A stretch of DNA of 48,663 bases from Paenibacillus phocaeensis (GCF_900021165.1 NZ_FCOQ01000010.1:1605-50267); one strand, 5' to 3'; shown: positions 1 to 8,266, counted from the stretch's first letter. Notes: generated by a model from the letters alone, not told the origin. Program-made: numbers and translations.

Positions 1-267
1 TCCACCAACTAGCTAATGCGCCGCAGGCCCATCCGTAAGTGACAGATTGCTCCGCCTTTCCCAAATCCCCCATGCGAGGAATTTGCGTATCCGGTATTAG
101 CTACCGTTTCCGGTAGTTATCCCAGTCTTACGGGCAGGTTGCCTACGTGTTACTCACCCGTCCGCCGCTAACCAACAGGTTCCGAAGAACCTATTAGTCC
201 GCTCGACTTGCATGTATTAGGCACGCCGCCAGCGTTCGTCCTGAGCCAGGATCAAACTCTCCAATAA
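1..267 (-). rRNA. rrs: 16S ribosomal RNA, 5' portion (partial)
   Basis: The reverse complement begins with the universal 5' end of bacterial 16S rRNA: the GAGAGTTTGATCCTGGCTCAG-type primer site lies at about 241-262, followed by the GACGAACGCTGGCGGCG and ATACATGCAAGTCGAGCG segments. Only about the first 267 bases are present and the gene runs off the left edge. The mature 5' end is placed near 267 by comparison with known Bacillales 16S. It is the start of an rrn operon reading away from all the other minus-strand genes in the window. Confidence 0.97.
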
Positions 268-323
268 AGTTGTTACTTATTGAATAAGCTGATAGCTCAT
301 TTTGAATCTGACGAGATCGGATC

Positions 324-358
324 GAATTTCAAGGCCGGAGTGAACCGGTTTGAAATTC
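324..358 (-). other. pre-16S leader hairpin
   Basis: GAATTTCAA (324-332) pairs with TTGAAATTC (350-358), and an inner CCGG/CCGG pair (335-338 with 345-348) extends the stem. It lies in the transcribed leader between the rRNA promoter and the mature 16S end, so it probably folds in the precursor. Whether RNase III or another processing enzyme uses it cannot be told from sequence. Confidence 0.5.
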
Positions 359-384
359 ATCCTTAAATCTCAGTTTATTACTCA

Positions 385-409
385 CTCGTTGTTCAGTTTT
401 CAAAGATCA
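385..409 (-). promoter_or_regulatory. rrn leader antitermination-like (boxA region) motif
   Basis: On the minus strand this reads TGATCTTTGAAAACTGAACA followed by ACGAG. It resembles the ATCTTTGAAAACTRAACAA segment found in Bacillus rRNA leaders and spacers, where the Nus antitermination machinery assembles. It lies about 40 bases downstream of the predicted transcription start. The assignment rests on motif resemblance only. Confidence 0.45.
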
Positions 410-454
410 ACTTCGTTCTTTCGTTCGTCGCTGCGTTTCAGCGGCGACTTTTAT

Positions 455-484
455 AATATATCACAGCCGGCTAGGTTTTTGCAA
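455..484 (-). promoter_or_regulatory. rRNA operon sigma-A promoter
   Basis: On the minus strand a -35 box TTGCAA (484-479) is separated by 18 bases from a -10 box TATATT (460-455). An alternative overlapping -10, TATTAT, is at 458-453. The expected start is near 447, giving a leader of about 180 bases before 16S. The remaining stretch 485-607 holds no gene or clear signal that I can see. Confidence 0.6.
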
Positions 485-607
485 GAGGTGATTTAAACTT
501 TTTTCTTGCCAATGTCATCCATCCTGCCGTTCTGCGGCTTGTCCTCAAAACAAGGACGAAAGCTAATTTACCACAAGGATAGCCCCGCCGTCAACTCCCC
601 GTTCAGT

Positions 608-838
608 CTATTCTCTGGCTTGCGGGAAGCGTGCACGACGGGCATATTTCGATAATTCCTTGGAAGGGGCAAATCGGGCGTACATACGGAAGATCGTTTT
701 GTACCGATTGGAGATCGCATGACGGATATCCTGATCCAACCGCGTGTCGCTCATGTCCAGCAGCATTTCATCCAACTCTTTTCGCAGCACGTAGTCAAGT
801 TCCTTGCATTCCTTATCGCTAAACAGCATTCCCAGCAT
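608..838 (-). CDS. small hypothetical protein next to the rRNA operon
   Basis: I do not recognise this 76-residue protein. It is charged and probably helical, with an N-terminal hydrophobic MLGMLF stretch, an acidic middle (DYVLRKELDEMLLDMSD) and a basic C-terminus (KYARRARFPQ). It has no signal peptide or membrane helix. The start at 838 is chosen over the GTG at 847 because AAGGAG lies 8 bases upstream of the ATG. It sits between the SpoIIM-family gene and the rRNA promoter on the same strand. The good ribosome site suggests a real gene, but its function is unknown. Confidence 0.6.
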   Translation of the reverse strand: MLGMLFSDKECKELDYVLRKELDEMLLDMSDTRLDQDIRHAISNRYKTIFRMYARFAPSKELSKYARRARFPQARE

Positions 839-979
839 GCGCAACACTCCTTATCAGCAAATGGTATAAGGTATCGGTCTCCTCTTCAAAGACGCTTTAA
901 TGTTATGCTCACTTTTTGGGAAATTTATGAATGCCTGTGAAAATAGTTGAGCGTATTAATTCCATTGCGAGGCTGAACC

Positions 980-1600
980 TTAGGCCCCTCCAACCAAATA
1001 AAAGGTAAGCGTGCTCTCAATAACTGCAGCCAGCAACAGCATTCCAACGACCCAGATCGCTCCGCGGCCGACGGAAACCAGGAAGCCCTTCCAGTCGACG
1101 GTGCGCTCGGAAGCCTCCCGGGATCCGGCCTCTCCCAAGCTTTTTAATATCAAGTATCCGAATTGCATCCCGAATCCCGCCGCGATCAGGATCGCCGGGA
1201 TTTCGACGATGCCGTGGGGAAGCAAGCCGCGAACAATCAGGTCCGCCACATTTGCGCCCCCGCTGCTCGCTGACGTCACTACAAAGCCCAATGCCAACCC
1301 ATTCATTAGCAAGAAGAACGCAGGCAGAATCCCGAAAATAGCCCCCAGTAAAATCGCCCCAATACTTTTTACCGCATTATTGAAGAAAATAAACAGAAAA
1401 AAATTCAACTCCGGATGATCCGACTGCGCCAAATTCCGGCTAACCTCGCCGAGTCGTTTAATATCCGGCATCACCAAACGAGTTAACGTATCGGCGTTAA
1501 CCGCCCCAAGGACCAGTCCTACCGCAAAGATCAGGACCGAGAGCAGCATCGCCTTTCTATATTTGCGCAAATCCCCTAAAAATCTCCGAAACGAGAACAT
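980..1600 (-). CDS. SpoIIM-family (DUF95) integral membrane protein
   Basis: This 206-residue polytopic membrane protein has hydrophobic segments near residues 18-36, 70-105, 108-125, 135-155 and 180-200. The N-terminal RKAMLLSVLIFAVGLVLGA and the central motifs FFNNAVKSIGAILLGAIFGILP and LLPHGIVEIPA are typical of the stage II sporulation protein M family. True SpoIIM is part of the DMP peptidoglycan-remodelling complex in engulfment, but this paralogous family is wider and the gene is not beside spoIID or spoIIP, so that role is uncertain. AAGGAG precedes the ATG by 8 bases. The divergent neighbour is pdaB. Confidence 0.8.
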   Translation of the reverse strand: MFSFRRFLGDLRKYRKAMLLSVLIFAVGLVLGAVNADTLTRLVMPDIKRLGEVSRNLAQSDHPELNFFLFIFFNNAVKSIGAILLGAIFGILPAFFLLMNGLALGFVVTSASSGGANVADLIVRGLLPHGIVEIPAILIAAGFGMQFGYLILKSLGEAGSREASERTVDWKGFLVSVGRGAIWVVGMLLLAAVIESTLTFYLVGGA

Positions 1601-1638
1601 AACCAGGTCTCCTTATGAATTGTGATCGACGCAAAGCG

Positions 1639-1666
1639 TCATAAAGCTATGGAACAAGCATACATT
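1639..1666 (+). promoter_or_regulatory. candidate sigma-E-type promoter for pdaB
   Basis: TCATAAA (1639-1645) and CATACATT (1659-1666) resemble the sigma-E -35 and -10 boxes (KMATAHW and CATACAHT), but the 13-base spacer is one shorter than usual. It lies 60 bases upstream of the chosen pdaB start. B. subtilis pdaB is expressed only in sporulation, as far as I recall under sigma-E, which fits. The match is suggestive only. Confidence 0.35.
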
Positions 1667-1726
1667 GGTACAAGCGGATCAGTTCAAGATCATTTCAATC
1701 TGATGACGAGAGGGGCTTACAAGTTC

Positions 1727-2536
1727 ATGAACAACTTCTTCTATGTCCTTAACGGGAAGAAAATCAAACGCTTTTTCTTTGTATTTGCCGCGGCCCTTTT
1801 TGCTGCCGGCGTCATTTACGTGGAACAGGGGCAGGTCACGGTGTTTTCCGAGGAAAGCGCTCCGTCGGCCATTTATAGCGTGTCCACGAACAAGAAAGTC
1901 ATAGCCCTCACCTTCGATATCAGTTGGGGCGATACGCGGGCCGAGCCGATTCTCAAGGTATTGAAGGAGAAGAATGTGCAAAAGGCCACCTTCTTCCTGT
2001 CTTCCCCCTGGAGCAAGACCCATCCGGACATCGTCAAGGCGATTCAGCAGCAAGGTTATGAAATCGGAAGCCATGGCCATAAGCACACGAATTACAGCGG
2101 CCTGAGCGACGAGGAGATCTCCCGGCAAATCTCTACCGCACACACGATCCTGACCGAAGTAACGGGCCAAGCCCCCAAACTGCTGCGGCTTCCCAACGGC
2201 GACTTTGATAAGCGCGTCCTTAAAATTGCCGCAAATCAAGGCTACAAGGTCATTCAGTGGGATACCGATTCCCAGGATTGGATGAATAAAGGCGTACAGA
2301 CCATCGTCGACCGCGTCGTAAAGAAAGCCCACCCGGGCGACATTGTTCTTCTGCATGCCAGCGATTCGGTAAAACAAACGCACGAAGCGCTGCCGATTAT
2401 CATCGATGAGCTGCGCAAACAAGGGTACGAATTCGTAACCGTAACGGACCTGCTGCAGGAAGCCAGCGTCCAAGGCAACGAAGTCCGCGATCAAGCCTGG
2501 CTGCAAGAGCAGTTGGAATTCGCCACCGGCTTGTGA
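1727..2536 (+). CDS. pdaB: PdaB-type polysaccharide deacetylase, spore cortex maintenance
   Basis: This 269-residue protein has one N-terminal membrane anchor (about 15-32, RFFFVFAAALFAAGVIYV) followed by a NodB-homology domain. Visible catalytic motifs are TFDISWGD (62-69, metal-binding Asp), SHGHKH (metal-binding His pair), RLPNGDFD, QWDTDSQDW and IVLLHAS. PdaB is needed for spore cortex stability late in sporulation in B. subtilis. The start at 1727 (MNNFFYVLNGKKIKRF) aligns with the B. subtilis N-terminus. An in-frame upstream extension to 1622 exists, but it lacks family resemblance and would contain the candidate promoter. The gene is convergent with kbaA across a shared terminator. Confidence 0.9.
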   Translation: MNNFFYVLNGKKIKRFFFVFAAALFAAGVIYVEQGQVTVFSEESAPSAIYSVSTNKKVIALTFDISWGDTRAEPILKVLKEKNVQKATFFLSSPWSKTHPDIVKAIQQQGYEIGSHGHKHTNYSGLSDEEISRQISTAHTILTEVTGQAPKLLRLPNGDFDKRVLKIAANQGYKVIQWDTDSQDWMNKGVQTIVDRVVKKAHPGDIVLLHASDSVKQTHEALPIIIDELRKQGYEFVTVTDLLQEASVQGNEVRDQAWLQEQLEFATGL

Positions 2537-2543
2537 TCGTAGC

Positions 2544-2573
2544 AAAAAAGCCCAGTTTAGGCTGGGCTTTTTT
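2544..2573. terminator. bidirectional terminator between pdaB and kbaA
   Basis: GCCCAG (2550-2555) pairs with CTGGGC (2562-2567) around a six-base loop. Six A residues precede the stem and six T residues follow it, so the hairpin works on both strands. The kbaA stop codon (2557-2559) lies in the loop. Confidence 0.9.
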
Positions 2574-3165
2574 GAGTTTCTGAATTCCCCGAATTCAGGA
2601 CTCGCTGCAGGATTAAAATCTGGTAGGCATTGCAAGCGATCAGCGGAGCAACAATCCAGGCGGTTGCGGAATTCACGCCAATCTTCAACACGCCGACAGT
2701 TTCCACAATCGTTACGGCAATCATAAAGAACAGCGTCGGGATCCAGGCGGTTGCATTTGTCAGCTTTGCCTTATAAAAGGCCGTACCGACGGCCACAATA
2801 AGCACAATGAAACCTAAGACGAGGTCGGAAACCCCGTTCTTCTCCCCGCCCACAAAAATTCGGAAGAACATCAGCTCCAGCAGCGCCAAAGCAGTTAAAA
2901 CCAACTGCACGTATTGCCAGGTTCTTTTGGAGAAAACACCGTTCCCCATATAATTGATCATCAAATATGCAAAAAAGCCCATTTGGGAATACACGCTGAC
3001 CATGATGCCGACCCCCAGCAATATTCCGACATTCACCAAAATATCCGTCACGCCTTTATATTGCAGCGTATCGGTCCATTGCAGGAGTAAACCAACGATC
3101 AGCGAACCCGCCGCCCCCACGGCCAAGGTTGTCCCAAATAAGTAAAGCCATTTTTTTAAATTCAA
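2557..3165 (-). CDS. kbaA: KinB-signalling pathway activation protein KbaA
   Basis: This 202-residue integral membrane protein has about six hydrophobic segments and starts LNLKKWLYLFGTTLAVGAAG. In B. subtilis KbaA is needed for KinB histidine kinase to feed the Spo0 phosphorelay. Identification rests on overall sequence character and on the conserved order cwlD-salA-gerD-kbaA-pdaB. The start is the TTG at 3165, because GGAGGTGG sits 7 bases upstream of it; an ATG 12 codons earlier has no ribosome site. gerD is divergent. The coding end overlaps the shared terminator. Confidence 0.88.
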   Translation of the reverse strand: MNLKKWLYLFGTTLAVGAAGSLIVGLLLQWTDTLQYKGVTDILVNVGILLGVGIMVSVYSQMGFFAYLMINYMGNGVFSKRTWQYVQLVLTALALLELMFFRIFVGGEKNGVSDLVLGFIVLIVAVGTAFYKAKLTNATAWIPTLFFMIAVTIVETVGVLKIGVNSATAWIVAPLIACNAYQILILQRVLNSGNSETQKSPA

Positions 3166-3240
3166 GCCCCTTCCACCTCCACTAACGAAATATTTTACCA
3201 ACGATCCCGGTAAAAAACCATTGTTTTTAAGCTTTTCATT

Positions 3241-3270
3241 GGGATATTTCCGTTTTTAAGCTGCATACTA
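3241..3270 (+). promoter_or_regulatory. candidate sigma-G promoter for gerD
   Basis: CATACTA (3264-3270) matches the sigma-G -10 consensus CATNHTA exactly. GGGATA (3241-3246) lies 17 bases upstream as an imperfect -35 (consensus GHATR). gerD is transcribed in the forespore by sigma-G in B. subtilis, so the match is in the expected place. It lies 33 bases before the gerD start. Confidence 0.5.
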
Positions 3271-3303
3271 ACTTCAGCAATGATGATAAGGAGGAAGGGA
3301 ACC

Positions 3304-4113
3304 ATGAAATGGCGGGGCACCCGTTGGATTCTATGCTTCTTATGTACATTTACTCTTCCGATAGCGGCTTGCGGCTCGGAACAAAGCTCCTCCTCTTCTT
3401 CCCAGGGTGGGGGATATAAGGAAACGAAATCCATGGTCATCGATATTCTGAAGACCGACGATGGCAAGAAGGCCATCTACGAAGCGTTAAGCACTCCCCC
3501 AAGCAGCAGCAGCGAAAGCGGCGGCGGCAGCGAAGGCGGCTCCGAATCGGGCTCGGATTCCGGTTCCGGATCGGGCGGTTCCGGCGGAAGCGGGGGCAGC
3601 AGCGGCGGTGGTGGAACGTTCGGGGTGAAAATGATTCTTCCATCCCAGACGTCCAACGAAGTACGCATGGCGGTCAAAGAAACGATTACCTCACCGGAAT
3701 ATAAGAAGGAAATCGAGAAGATCATGACGGATCCGCAGTTTGCCGGAGATTTTGCCAAAGCGGTAAACTCGCAAAGCAGGGAGCTCCATATGCAGCTGAT
3801 CAAGGACCCCACGTATCAAAAGTCGATCAGCGATATCTTGAAGTCTCCGGAAGTCATGAAAATGTTCCTCGATTTAACCAAAACACCGGACTACCGCAAG
3901 CAGTCCATGACGGTGATGCAGGAAGCGATGCAAAGTCCATTGTTCAAGATGGAAGTGCTTGAGCTGCTGAAAACCGTTGTTCAAGAACAACTGCAGCCGA
4001 GGGTGGAAAAGGAACCGAAGCAAGGCGGTGACGGCGGTAGTGAAGAAGGCGGCGATGAAGGCGGTCAAAGCAAAGAAAGCGGTGGCGGAGGAGGCAGCGG
4101 TGGCGGCTCCTAA
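3304..4113 (+). CDS. gerD: spore germination lipoprotein GerD
   Basis: This 269-residue lipoprotein has a signal peptide (about 1-22) ending in lipobox IAAC with Cys23. GerD sits on the spore inner membrane and organises nutrient germinant receptors into the germinosome. After an N-terminal KSMVIDILKTDDGKKAI segment there is a Ser/Gly-rich low-complexity linker (about residues 66-106), then the conserved helical region with repeated SPEYKKEIEKIM, DPTYQKSISDIL and TPDYRKQSMTVM units. A second Gly/Glu-rich tail closes the protein. The start is fixed by AAGGAGG 9 bases upstream. It is the only gene between kbaA and salA and lies on the opposite strand to both. Confidence 0.93.
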   Translation: MKWRGTRWILCFLCTFTLPIAACGSEQSSSSSSQGGGYKETKSMVIDILKTDDGKKAIYEALSTPPSSSSESGGGSEGGSESGSDSGSGSGGSGGSGGSSGGGGTFGVKMILPSQTSNEVRMAVKETITSPEYKKEIEKIMTDPQFAGDFAKAVNSQSRELHMQLIKDPTYQKSISDILKSPEVMKMFLDLTKTPDYRKQSMTVMQEAMQSPLFKMEVLELLKTVVQEQLQPRVEKEPKQGGDGGSEEGGDEGGQSKESGGGGGSGGGS

Positions 4114-4132
4114 CCGTTAACTGCGTGAGGTC

Positions 4133-4169
4133 AAAAAAAAAGACTGGCCCCGAAAGGGTCAGTCTTTTT
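4133..4169. terminator. bidirectional terminator between gerD and salA
   Basis: AGACTGGCCC (4141-4150) pairs with GGGTCAGTCT (4156-4165, one G-T pair). A run of A precedes and a run of T follows, so it can stop both convergent genes. The salA stop codon (4159-4161) lies in the right arm of the stem. Confidence 0.88.
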
Positions 4170-5274
4170 CACATTTGAGCACGATCCGTTGGGCCAATTC
4201 CCCATACAGTTGGCCTACGGCTGTATCGGCTTTATACACGGATGGGGAAAAATCCGGTTCGGACGGATGGTTATCCGGCGCTCCCAGCGGGATTTGCGCC
4301 AGCAGATCGGTGTGCAAGGACTCCGCCAACCGCGCCCCTCCACCTCGGCCGAAGATATAATCCTTCTCACCGCATTTGGAGCATTCATAGTAGGCCATAT
4401 TTTCGACCACGCCCAGCACTTCATGCTCGGTACGCAGCGCCATGGTGCCGGCCCGTGCGGCAACGAAAGCCGCAGTCGCATGCGGTGTAGTGACGATAAT
4501 TTCCTGGCTCTGCGGAATCATCTGGTGCACATCCAGCGCGATATCCCCCGTGCCGGGTGGAAAATCGAGCAGCAGATAATCCAGCTCCCCCCACCGAACA
4601 TCGCTGAAAAACTGCCGAAGCATCTTCCCCAACATCGGCCCACGCCAGATGACCGGGTTGTTGTCCTGGATAAAGAAGCCCATCGACATCACTTTGACGC
4701 CAAATCGTTCAACGGGCAATATCTCGCCATTCTCGACGATGGGCGCTTCTTCAATCCCCATCATGTCGGGAACGCTAAAGCCGTAGATGTCGGCATCAAT
4801 CAAGCCGACTTTCTTGCCCTGACGCGCCAAGGCCACCGCCAGGTTGACCGTAACGGTCGATTTGCCGACCCCGCCTTTGCCGCTGGCCACGGCGATAAAA
4901 TGAACGCCCGCTCCCGGATCAAGGATCGGCAGTTGTTCCAGTCCGGCTCCATGCCCCTTCAGCTCTTCCCTTGGACTGGTGGATGGATTTGCACCTTGGC
5001 GCACCGAACTAAATGCCGCCTCCCTTTCCTGCTCCGAGGCTTCCCGGAAGCGAAGGTGGACATCCTCCACGCCGGCCTCGGATAAACGGAAGCGGATTTC
5101 CCGCTCAGCTTCGGCCTGCGCCTCGCTGCCTTTCTCAAAGCCGACCACCGTTAACGATACGCGTTCTTCCTTGATCATGATGTCGCGAATCCACTGCAAT
5201 TCCACCAGGCTAAGCCCCGTGGTGGGTTCCGCGACGGGGCGTAAAGCCGCCTGAAGCTGCTCTTTCGTAATCAC
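4159..5274 (-). CDS. salA: Mrp/NBP35-family P-loop ATPase (SalA)
   Basis: This 371-residue protein has an N-terminal DUF59/MIP18-type domain (about 1-75), a Pro/Ser-rich linker, then a ParA-like ATPase with deviant Walker A GKGGVGKST, the IDADIYG motif and DFPPGTGD. Mrp proteins are implicated in Fe-S cluster carriage, and SalA of B. subtilis also acts as a regulator of scoC. A Cys pair, CSKC, is visible. The start is the GTG at 5274: GAGGTG lies 6 bases upstream and overlaps the more distal GTG at 5283. It sits between cwlD and gerD as in Bacillus. Confidence 0.9.
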   Translation of the reverse strand: MITKEQLQAALRPVAEPTTGLSLVELQWIRDIMIKEERVSLTVVGFEKGSEAQAEAEREIRFRLSEAGVEDVHLRFREASEQEREAAFSSVRQGANPSTSPREELKGHGAGLEQLPILDPGAGVHFIAVASGKGGVGKSTVTVNLAVALARQGKKVGLIDADIYGFSVPDMMGIEEAPIVENGEILPVERFGVKVMSMGFFIQDNNPVIWRGPMLGKMLRQFFSDVRWGELDYLLLDFPPGTGDIALDVHQMIPQSQEIIVTTPHATAAFVAARAGTMALRTEHEVLGVVENMAYYECSKCGEKDYIFGRGGGARLAESLHTDLLAQIPLGAPDNHPSEPDFSPSVYKADTAVGQLYGELAQRIVLKCEKD

Positions 5275-5318
5275 TGACAGCACCTCGACTTCATCAGATA
5301 GTTGAATCTATTATATCA

Positions 5319-6089
5319 TTACCTGACATCGTCTGCCGGGGTTTGTACCTTCTCGCCGGAATAATATCGCAGAATCCCTTGGTAGATCGAGGCGGCTACT
5401 TTCCGCTGGTACGATTCGCTGCCGAGCAATTCCGCTTCCCCTGGATTGGATAGAAAACCCACCTCCACCAGGACGGAAGGAATATTCACCGCTTCAAGCA
5501 AATACACTTTCTTGTCCGAACGGTTAGCGACCCGGTCGGTGTTCTCCAAATTCCGCCGAAGCTCTTCCTGAACGAGAGCAGCCAGATTCGCGCTATCCTC
5601 GTGATTGGGGTAATAGAAGGTTTGCGCCCCCCGCCAGCGCGGCGAAGGAATGCTGTTCATGTGGATGCTCACAAGCAAATCAGCCTGCTGTTCCTGGATA
5701 AAGCGAACGCGGGTTTTCAGATCCTCCGTCTTCCGCTTGCTGTAGCTCTTGGTACCCGCCTCCGCCAGGTCCCGGTCCTCTTCGCGTGTCATGACAACAA
5801 CCGCACCTGCCTGTTGCAGATAGTCGCGCAGGTACAAGGAGACGGCCAGATTAATGTCCTTCTCGATCAGCCCCTGCTTGCTGCTCGCTCCGCCATCCGG
5901 CCCCCCGTGCCCGGCATCCAGTGCGATGATCTGCCCTGCCAGCGGAAGGCTCCAGTAGTTCCATGCTCTCTTTGTCGGCACCTCATAGAAGGCCATCCCG
6001 AGGATCAGGGCGGCAAGGCCGACGCCGATCAGCGCTATTTTAATGTGGGTCAGAGAAATCCATAACGTCACCTTGTCTCGATCGCGCAT
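5319..6089 (-). CDS. cwlD: N-acetylmuramoyl-L-alanine amidase CwlD
   Basis: This 256-residue protein has one N-terminal membrane segment (about 16-34) followed by an Amidase_3 domain. Visible zinc and catalytic residues are the His of LDAGHGG, the Glu of LIEKDIN, the His of VSIHMNS and the Glu of LVEVGFLSN. With PdaA, CwlD makes the muramic-delta-lactam of spore cortex, which marks cortex for lytic enzymes at germination. GGGAGAAAGGTGG precedes the ATG. It lies upstream of salA in the transcription direction, separated by 44 bases from the chosen salA start. Confidence 0.93.
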   Translation of the reverse strand: MRDRDKVTLWISLTHIKIALIGVGLAALILGMAFYEVPTKRAWNYWSLPLAGQIIALDAGHGGPDGGASSKQGLIEKDINLAVSLYLRDYLQQAGAVVVMTREEDRDLAEAGTKSYSKRKTEDLKTRVRFIQEQQADLLVSIHMNSIPSPRWRGAQTFYYPNHEDSANLAALVQEELRRNLENTDRVANRSDKKVYLLEAVNIPSVLVEVGFLSNPGEAELLGSESYQRKVAASIYQGILRYYSGEKVQTPADDVR

Positions 6090-6167
6090 AAAAAAGCCAC
6101 CTTTCTCCCTTCATGACATTACTCATGATATGGGACAAGGTGGACGAATATGACTCCAGAAGTGCAG

Positions 6168-7337
6168 TCAGTTATGGACTTGCTGCTTCATCCCTTCAAT
6201 CAGGACCTCAGCCACTTCCGGCCGGGTGAATTCCGGCGGCGGACACACCCCGTCGCGCAGCAATCCGCGAACTTTCGTGCCGGACAAGGTTAAATGATCT
6301 TCCTTCGGATGCGGACAGGTCTTGCTCGAAGCCATATTCCCGCATTTGGTGCAGAAGAAGCTGTGTTCAAAGAACAGCGGCGAGATCCCCAGCTCCTCGG
6401 CAGTGAAATTCGAGAAAATTTCCTGTGCCTCGTACGTGCCGTAGTAATCGCCAACGCCCGCGTGGTCGCGCCCGACGATGAAATGGGTACATCCGTAATT
6501 TTTGCGTACCATCGCATGAAAAATCGCCTCACGCGGACCGGCATATCGCATAGCTGCGGGGAATACCCCCAGAAACGTGCGGTCTTCAGGATAATAGTTG
6601 GCCAGCAGAGTCAAATAACTCTTCATCCGAACATCCGCCGGAACGTCGTCCGATTTGGTCTCGCCTACCAGGGGATTCAGGAACAAAGCATCTACGATTT
6701 CCATGGCACTCTTCTGGATATATTCATGCGCCCGGTGAACCGGATTACGGGTCTGAAAACCAACCACCGTCTTCCAGCCCTTCTCGGCAAAAATGCGCCG
6801 CGTCTCCGACGGATCGAAGTAAAACTCCCTAAAGCGCGCAGGCTCGGGGCGATTCAGCACCTGGACCGCACCTCCCACATAATAAGGCGAACGCTCCAGC
6901 AGCTTCTTAACTCCAGGGTGTTCCGGATCATCGGTTTTAAACACCTTCCGGGCTTCCTCTGCCTGATCGACGGCATAAACGCTGCCAATCTCCAACAGGC
7001 CGTATACGACGCCATCCTGTTCGCCTACTAGCGCGACCTGCTCTCCAACCTCCAGGCTTTCCGCCTGCTCGCGGGCAACGGAGAGGGTAATCGGAATGCT
7101 CCAGACGGTCCCGTCCGCCAGTCGCATCCGCTCGAGGACCGATCGATAATCGTCTTCGTTCATAAAGCCGGTTAACGGCGAAAATGCTCCCACTCCAATC
7201 AAATCAAGGTCCGAAATCGTCCAGCTGTTGATCGAAATGGCCGGCAGTCCCTTTGCCGTTTCCAGGAGATGTTCCCGCTGTTCCCCCGTAACCAGACGGT
7301 TAATAAGACTTCCGCCATGCGGTAATATTGTCGTCAC
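6168..7337 (-). CDS. sat: sulfate adenylyltransferase (ATP sulfurylase)
   Basis: This 389-residue protein makes adenylyl-sulfate from ATP and sulfate, the first step of sulfate assimilation. It has the ATP-sulfurylase motifs [12 protein letters not shown] (with the HxxH nucleotide loop) and [12 protein letters not shown], and a C-terminal FFCTKCGN...CPH putative metal-binding cluster seen in bacterial Sat. The GTG at 7337 ([14 protein letters not shown]) is chosen because GGGGGAG lies 6 bases upstream; a TTG at 7352 would overlap that site. It follows cysH by 42 bases and shares its promoter. Confidence 0.94.
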   Translation of the reverse strand: MTTILPHGGSLINRLVTGEQREHLLETAKGLPAISINSWTISDLDLIGVGAFSPLTGFMNEDDYRSVLERMRLADGTVWSIPITLSVAREQAESLEVGEQVALVGEQDGVVYGLLEIGSVYAVDQAEEARKVFKTDDPEHPGVKKLLERSPYYVGGAVQVLNRPEPARFREFYFDPSETRRIFAEKGWKTVVGFQTRNPVHRAHEYIQKSAMEIVDALFLNPLVGETKSDDVPADVRMKSYLTLLANYYPEDRTFLGVFPAAMRYAGPREAIFHAMVRKNYGCTHFIVGRDHAGVGDYYGTYEAQEIFSNFTAEELGISPLFFEHSFFCTKCGNMASSKTCPHPKEDHLTLSGTKVRGLLRDGVCPPPEFTRPEVAEVLIEGMKQQVHN

Positions 7338-7379
7338 CCGTATCTCCCCCAATTCTGAAATCTTCTTCTTAGCCGCGAT

Positions 7380-8072
7380 TTATTTATGCAGGCCGCACTC
7401 CGTCTTATCCGTACCGGACCAGCGCCCTGCACGAGGGTCCTCACCGGGCATAACCGGACGGGTACAATGTTCGCAGCCGATGCTTGGATAATTGCGGTCA
7501 TGCAAAGGATTATAAATGAGCTCATGTTCGCGGATGTAGTTCCACACGTCTTCCGAAGTCCAATTGGCAATCGGATTGAACTTGACCAGGCCAAATTTAG
7601 CATCGTATTCGATTTTCTTCGCATTGGCCCGGGTTGGCGCCTGATCGCGGCGAATCCCGGTGATCCAGGCGTCGTAGCGGCCCAGAACCCGCGTCAGCGG
7701 CTCAACCTTACGAATGTTGCAGCAGGCGTTCGGATCCGATTTCCACAGCTCCTCGCCATGTTGCTCAGCCTGCTCTTCCGGAGTCAGCTTAGGGGACACC
7801 CGGACAAATTCCAGCCCATATTTGGCAGCAATGGCATCCCGGGTCTCATAGGTTTCTTGAAAATGAAAATCCGTGTCCAAGTAAAAAATATCGGTGGATG
7901 GGCTGACCTGCTGCAGCATATCGACCAGGACGACATCCTCAGCCCCAAAGCTGCAGGCAAAGGTGATATTCGGAAACGTCTCTACCGCCCAGGCGATAAT
8001 CTCCTGGGGAGTGGACGCCTCAAATTCCTCGGCCTTAGCTGCAATCAACTGCTCTTTTTCCATTAAGTTCAC
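7380..8072 (-). CDS. cysH: assimilatory adenylyl-sulfate / PAPS reductase
   Basis: This protein of about 230 residues is of the PAPS-reductase family. It shows the SFGAEDVVLVD P-loop-like motif, ITGIRRDQAPTRA, and both CC (NACCNIRK) and CxxC (GCEHCTRP) pairs that bind a 4Fe-4S cluster in the APS-reducing branch. The catalytic Cys lies in the C-terminal ECGLHK. The cluster Cys residues suggest APS as substrate, but dual use is possible. The start could be GTG 8072 or ATG 8063. GGGAGG stands about 10 bases from the GTG, so I prefer that. It forms a sulfate-assimilation operon with sat. Confidence 0.9.
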   Translation of the reverse strand: MNLMEKEQLIAAKAEEFEASTPQEIIAWAVETFPNITFACSFGAEDVVLVDMLQQVSPSTDIFYLDTDFHFQETYETRDAIAAKYGLEFVRVSPKLTPEEQAEQHGEELWKSDPNACCNIRKVEPLTRVLGRYDAWITGIRRDQAPTRANAKKIEYDAKFGLVKFNPIANWTSEDVWNYIREHELIYNPLHDRNYPSIGCEHCTRPVMPGEDPRAGRWSGTDKTECGLHK

Positions 8073-8106
8073 TTTCCTCGGACCTCCCGCATTAGGATAA
8101 ACAGGG

Positions 8107-8126
8107 TAAATCAATTATTATTCCAA
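8107..8126 (-). promoter_or_regulatory. possible sulfur-regulator (CymR-like) operator
   Basis: On the minus strand, TTGGAATAATAATTGATTTA lies about 20-40 bases downstream of the predicted cysH start point. Its AT-rich TTGGAAT core resembles the TTGGAATT part of CymR boxes from Bacillus sulfur genes. The position would fit repression when cysteine is plentiful. Only part of the consensus can be matched by eye. Confidence 0.2.
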
Positions 8127-8152
8127 CTAATCTGATTTGAATTATATTTTTA

Positions 8153-8180
8153 AGTATATGTTATTCCCCTTAGAAGTCAA
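8153..8180 (-). promoter_or_regulatory. sigma-A promoter of cysH-sat
   Basis: On the minus strand TTGACT (8180-8175) and TATACT (8158-8153) are separated by 16 bases. The start would be near 8146, giving a leader of about 75 bases. That is too short for a SAM or T-box riboswitch, and none is visible. Confidence 0.7.
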
Positions 8181-8200
8181 TACAAAAAAAACCAAAATGA

Positions 8201-8237
8201 AAAAAAGACCTGGCCCCTCCAAAGAGAAGCCAGGTCA
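8201..8237 (-). terminator. terminator of the FMN-binding lipoprotein gene
   Basis: GACCTGGC (8207-8214) pairs with GCCAGGTC (8229-8236). On the minus strand the stem is followed by a run of T residues (the A run before 8207). Confidence 0.85.
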
Positions 8238-8266
8238 CTCGTTATCTTATGGGTCGTCCAACCCGA

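Noticed and set aside
530..560. Terminator after the small hypothetical gene near the rRNA operon
   Set aside because: A GTCCT/AGGAC pairing exists around 541-557 but the stem is short and no T run follows on the minus strand.
8073..8146. SAM riboswitch or T-box before cysH-sat
   Set aside because: The leader from the predicted start is only about 75 bases and shows none of the expected stems or a terminator.
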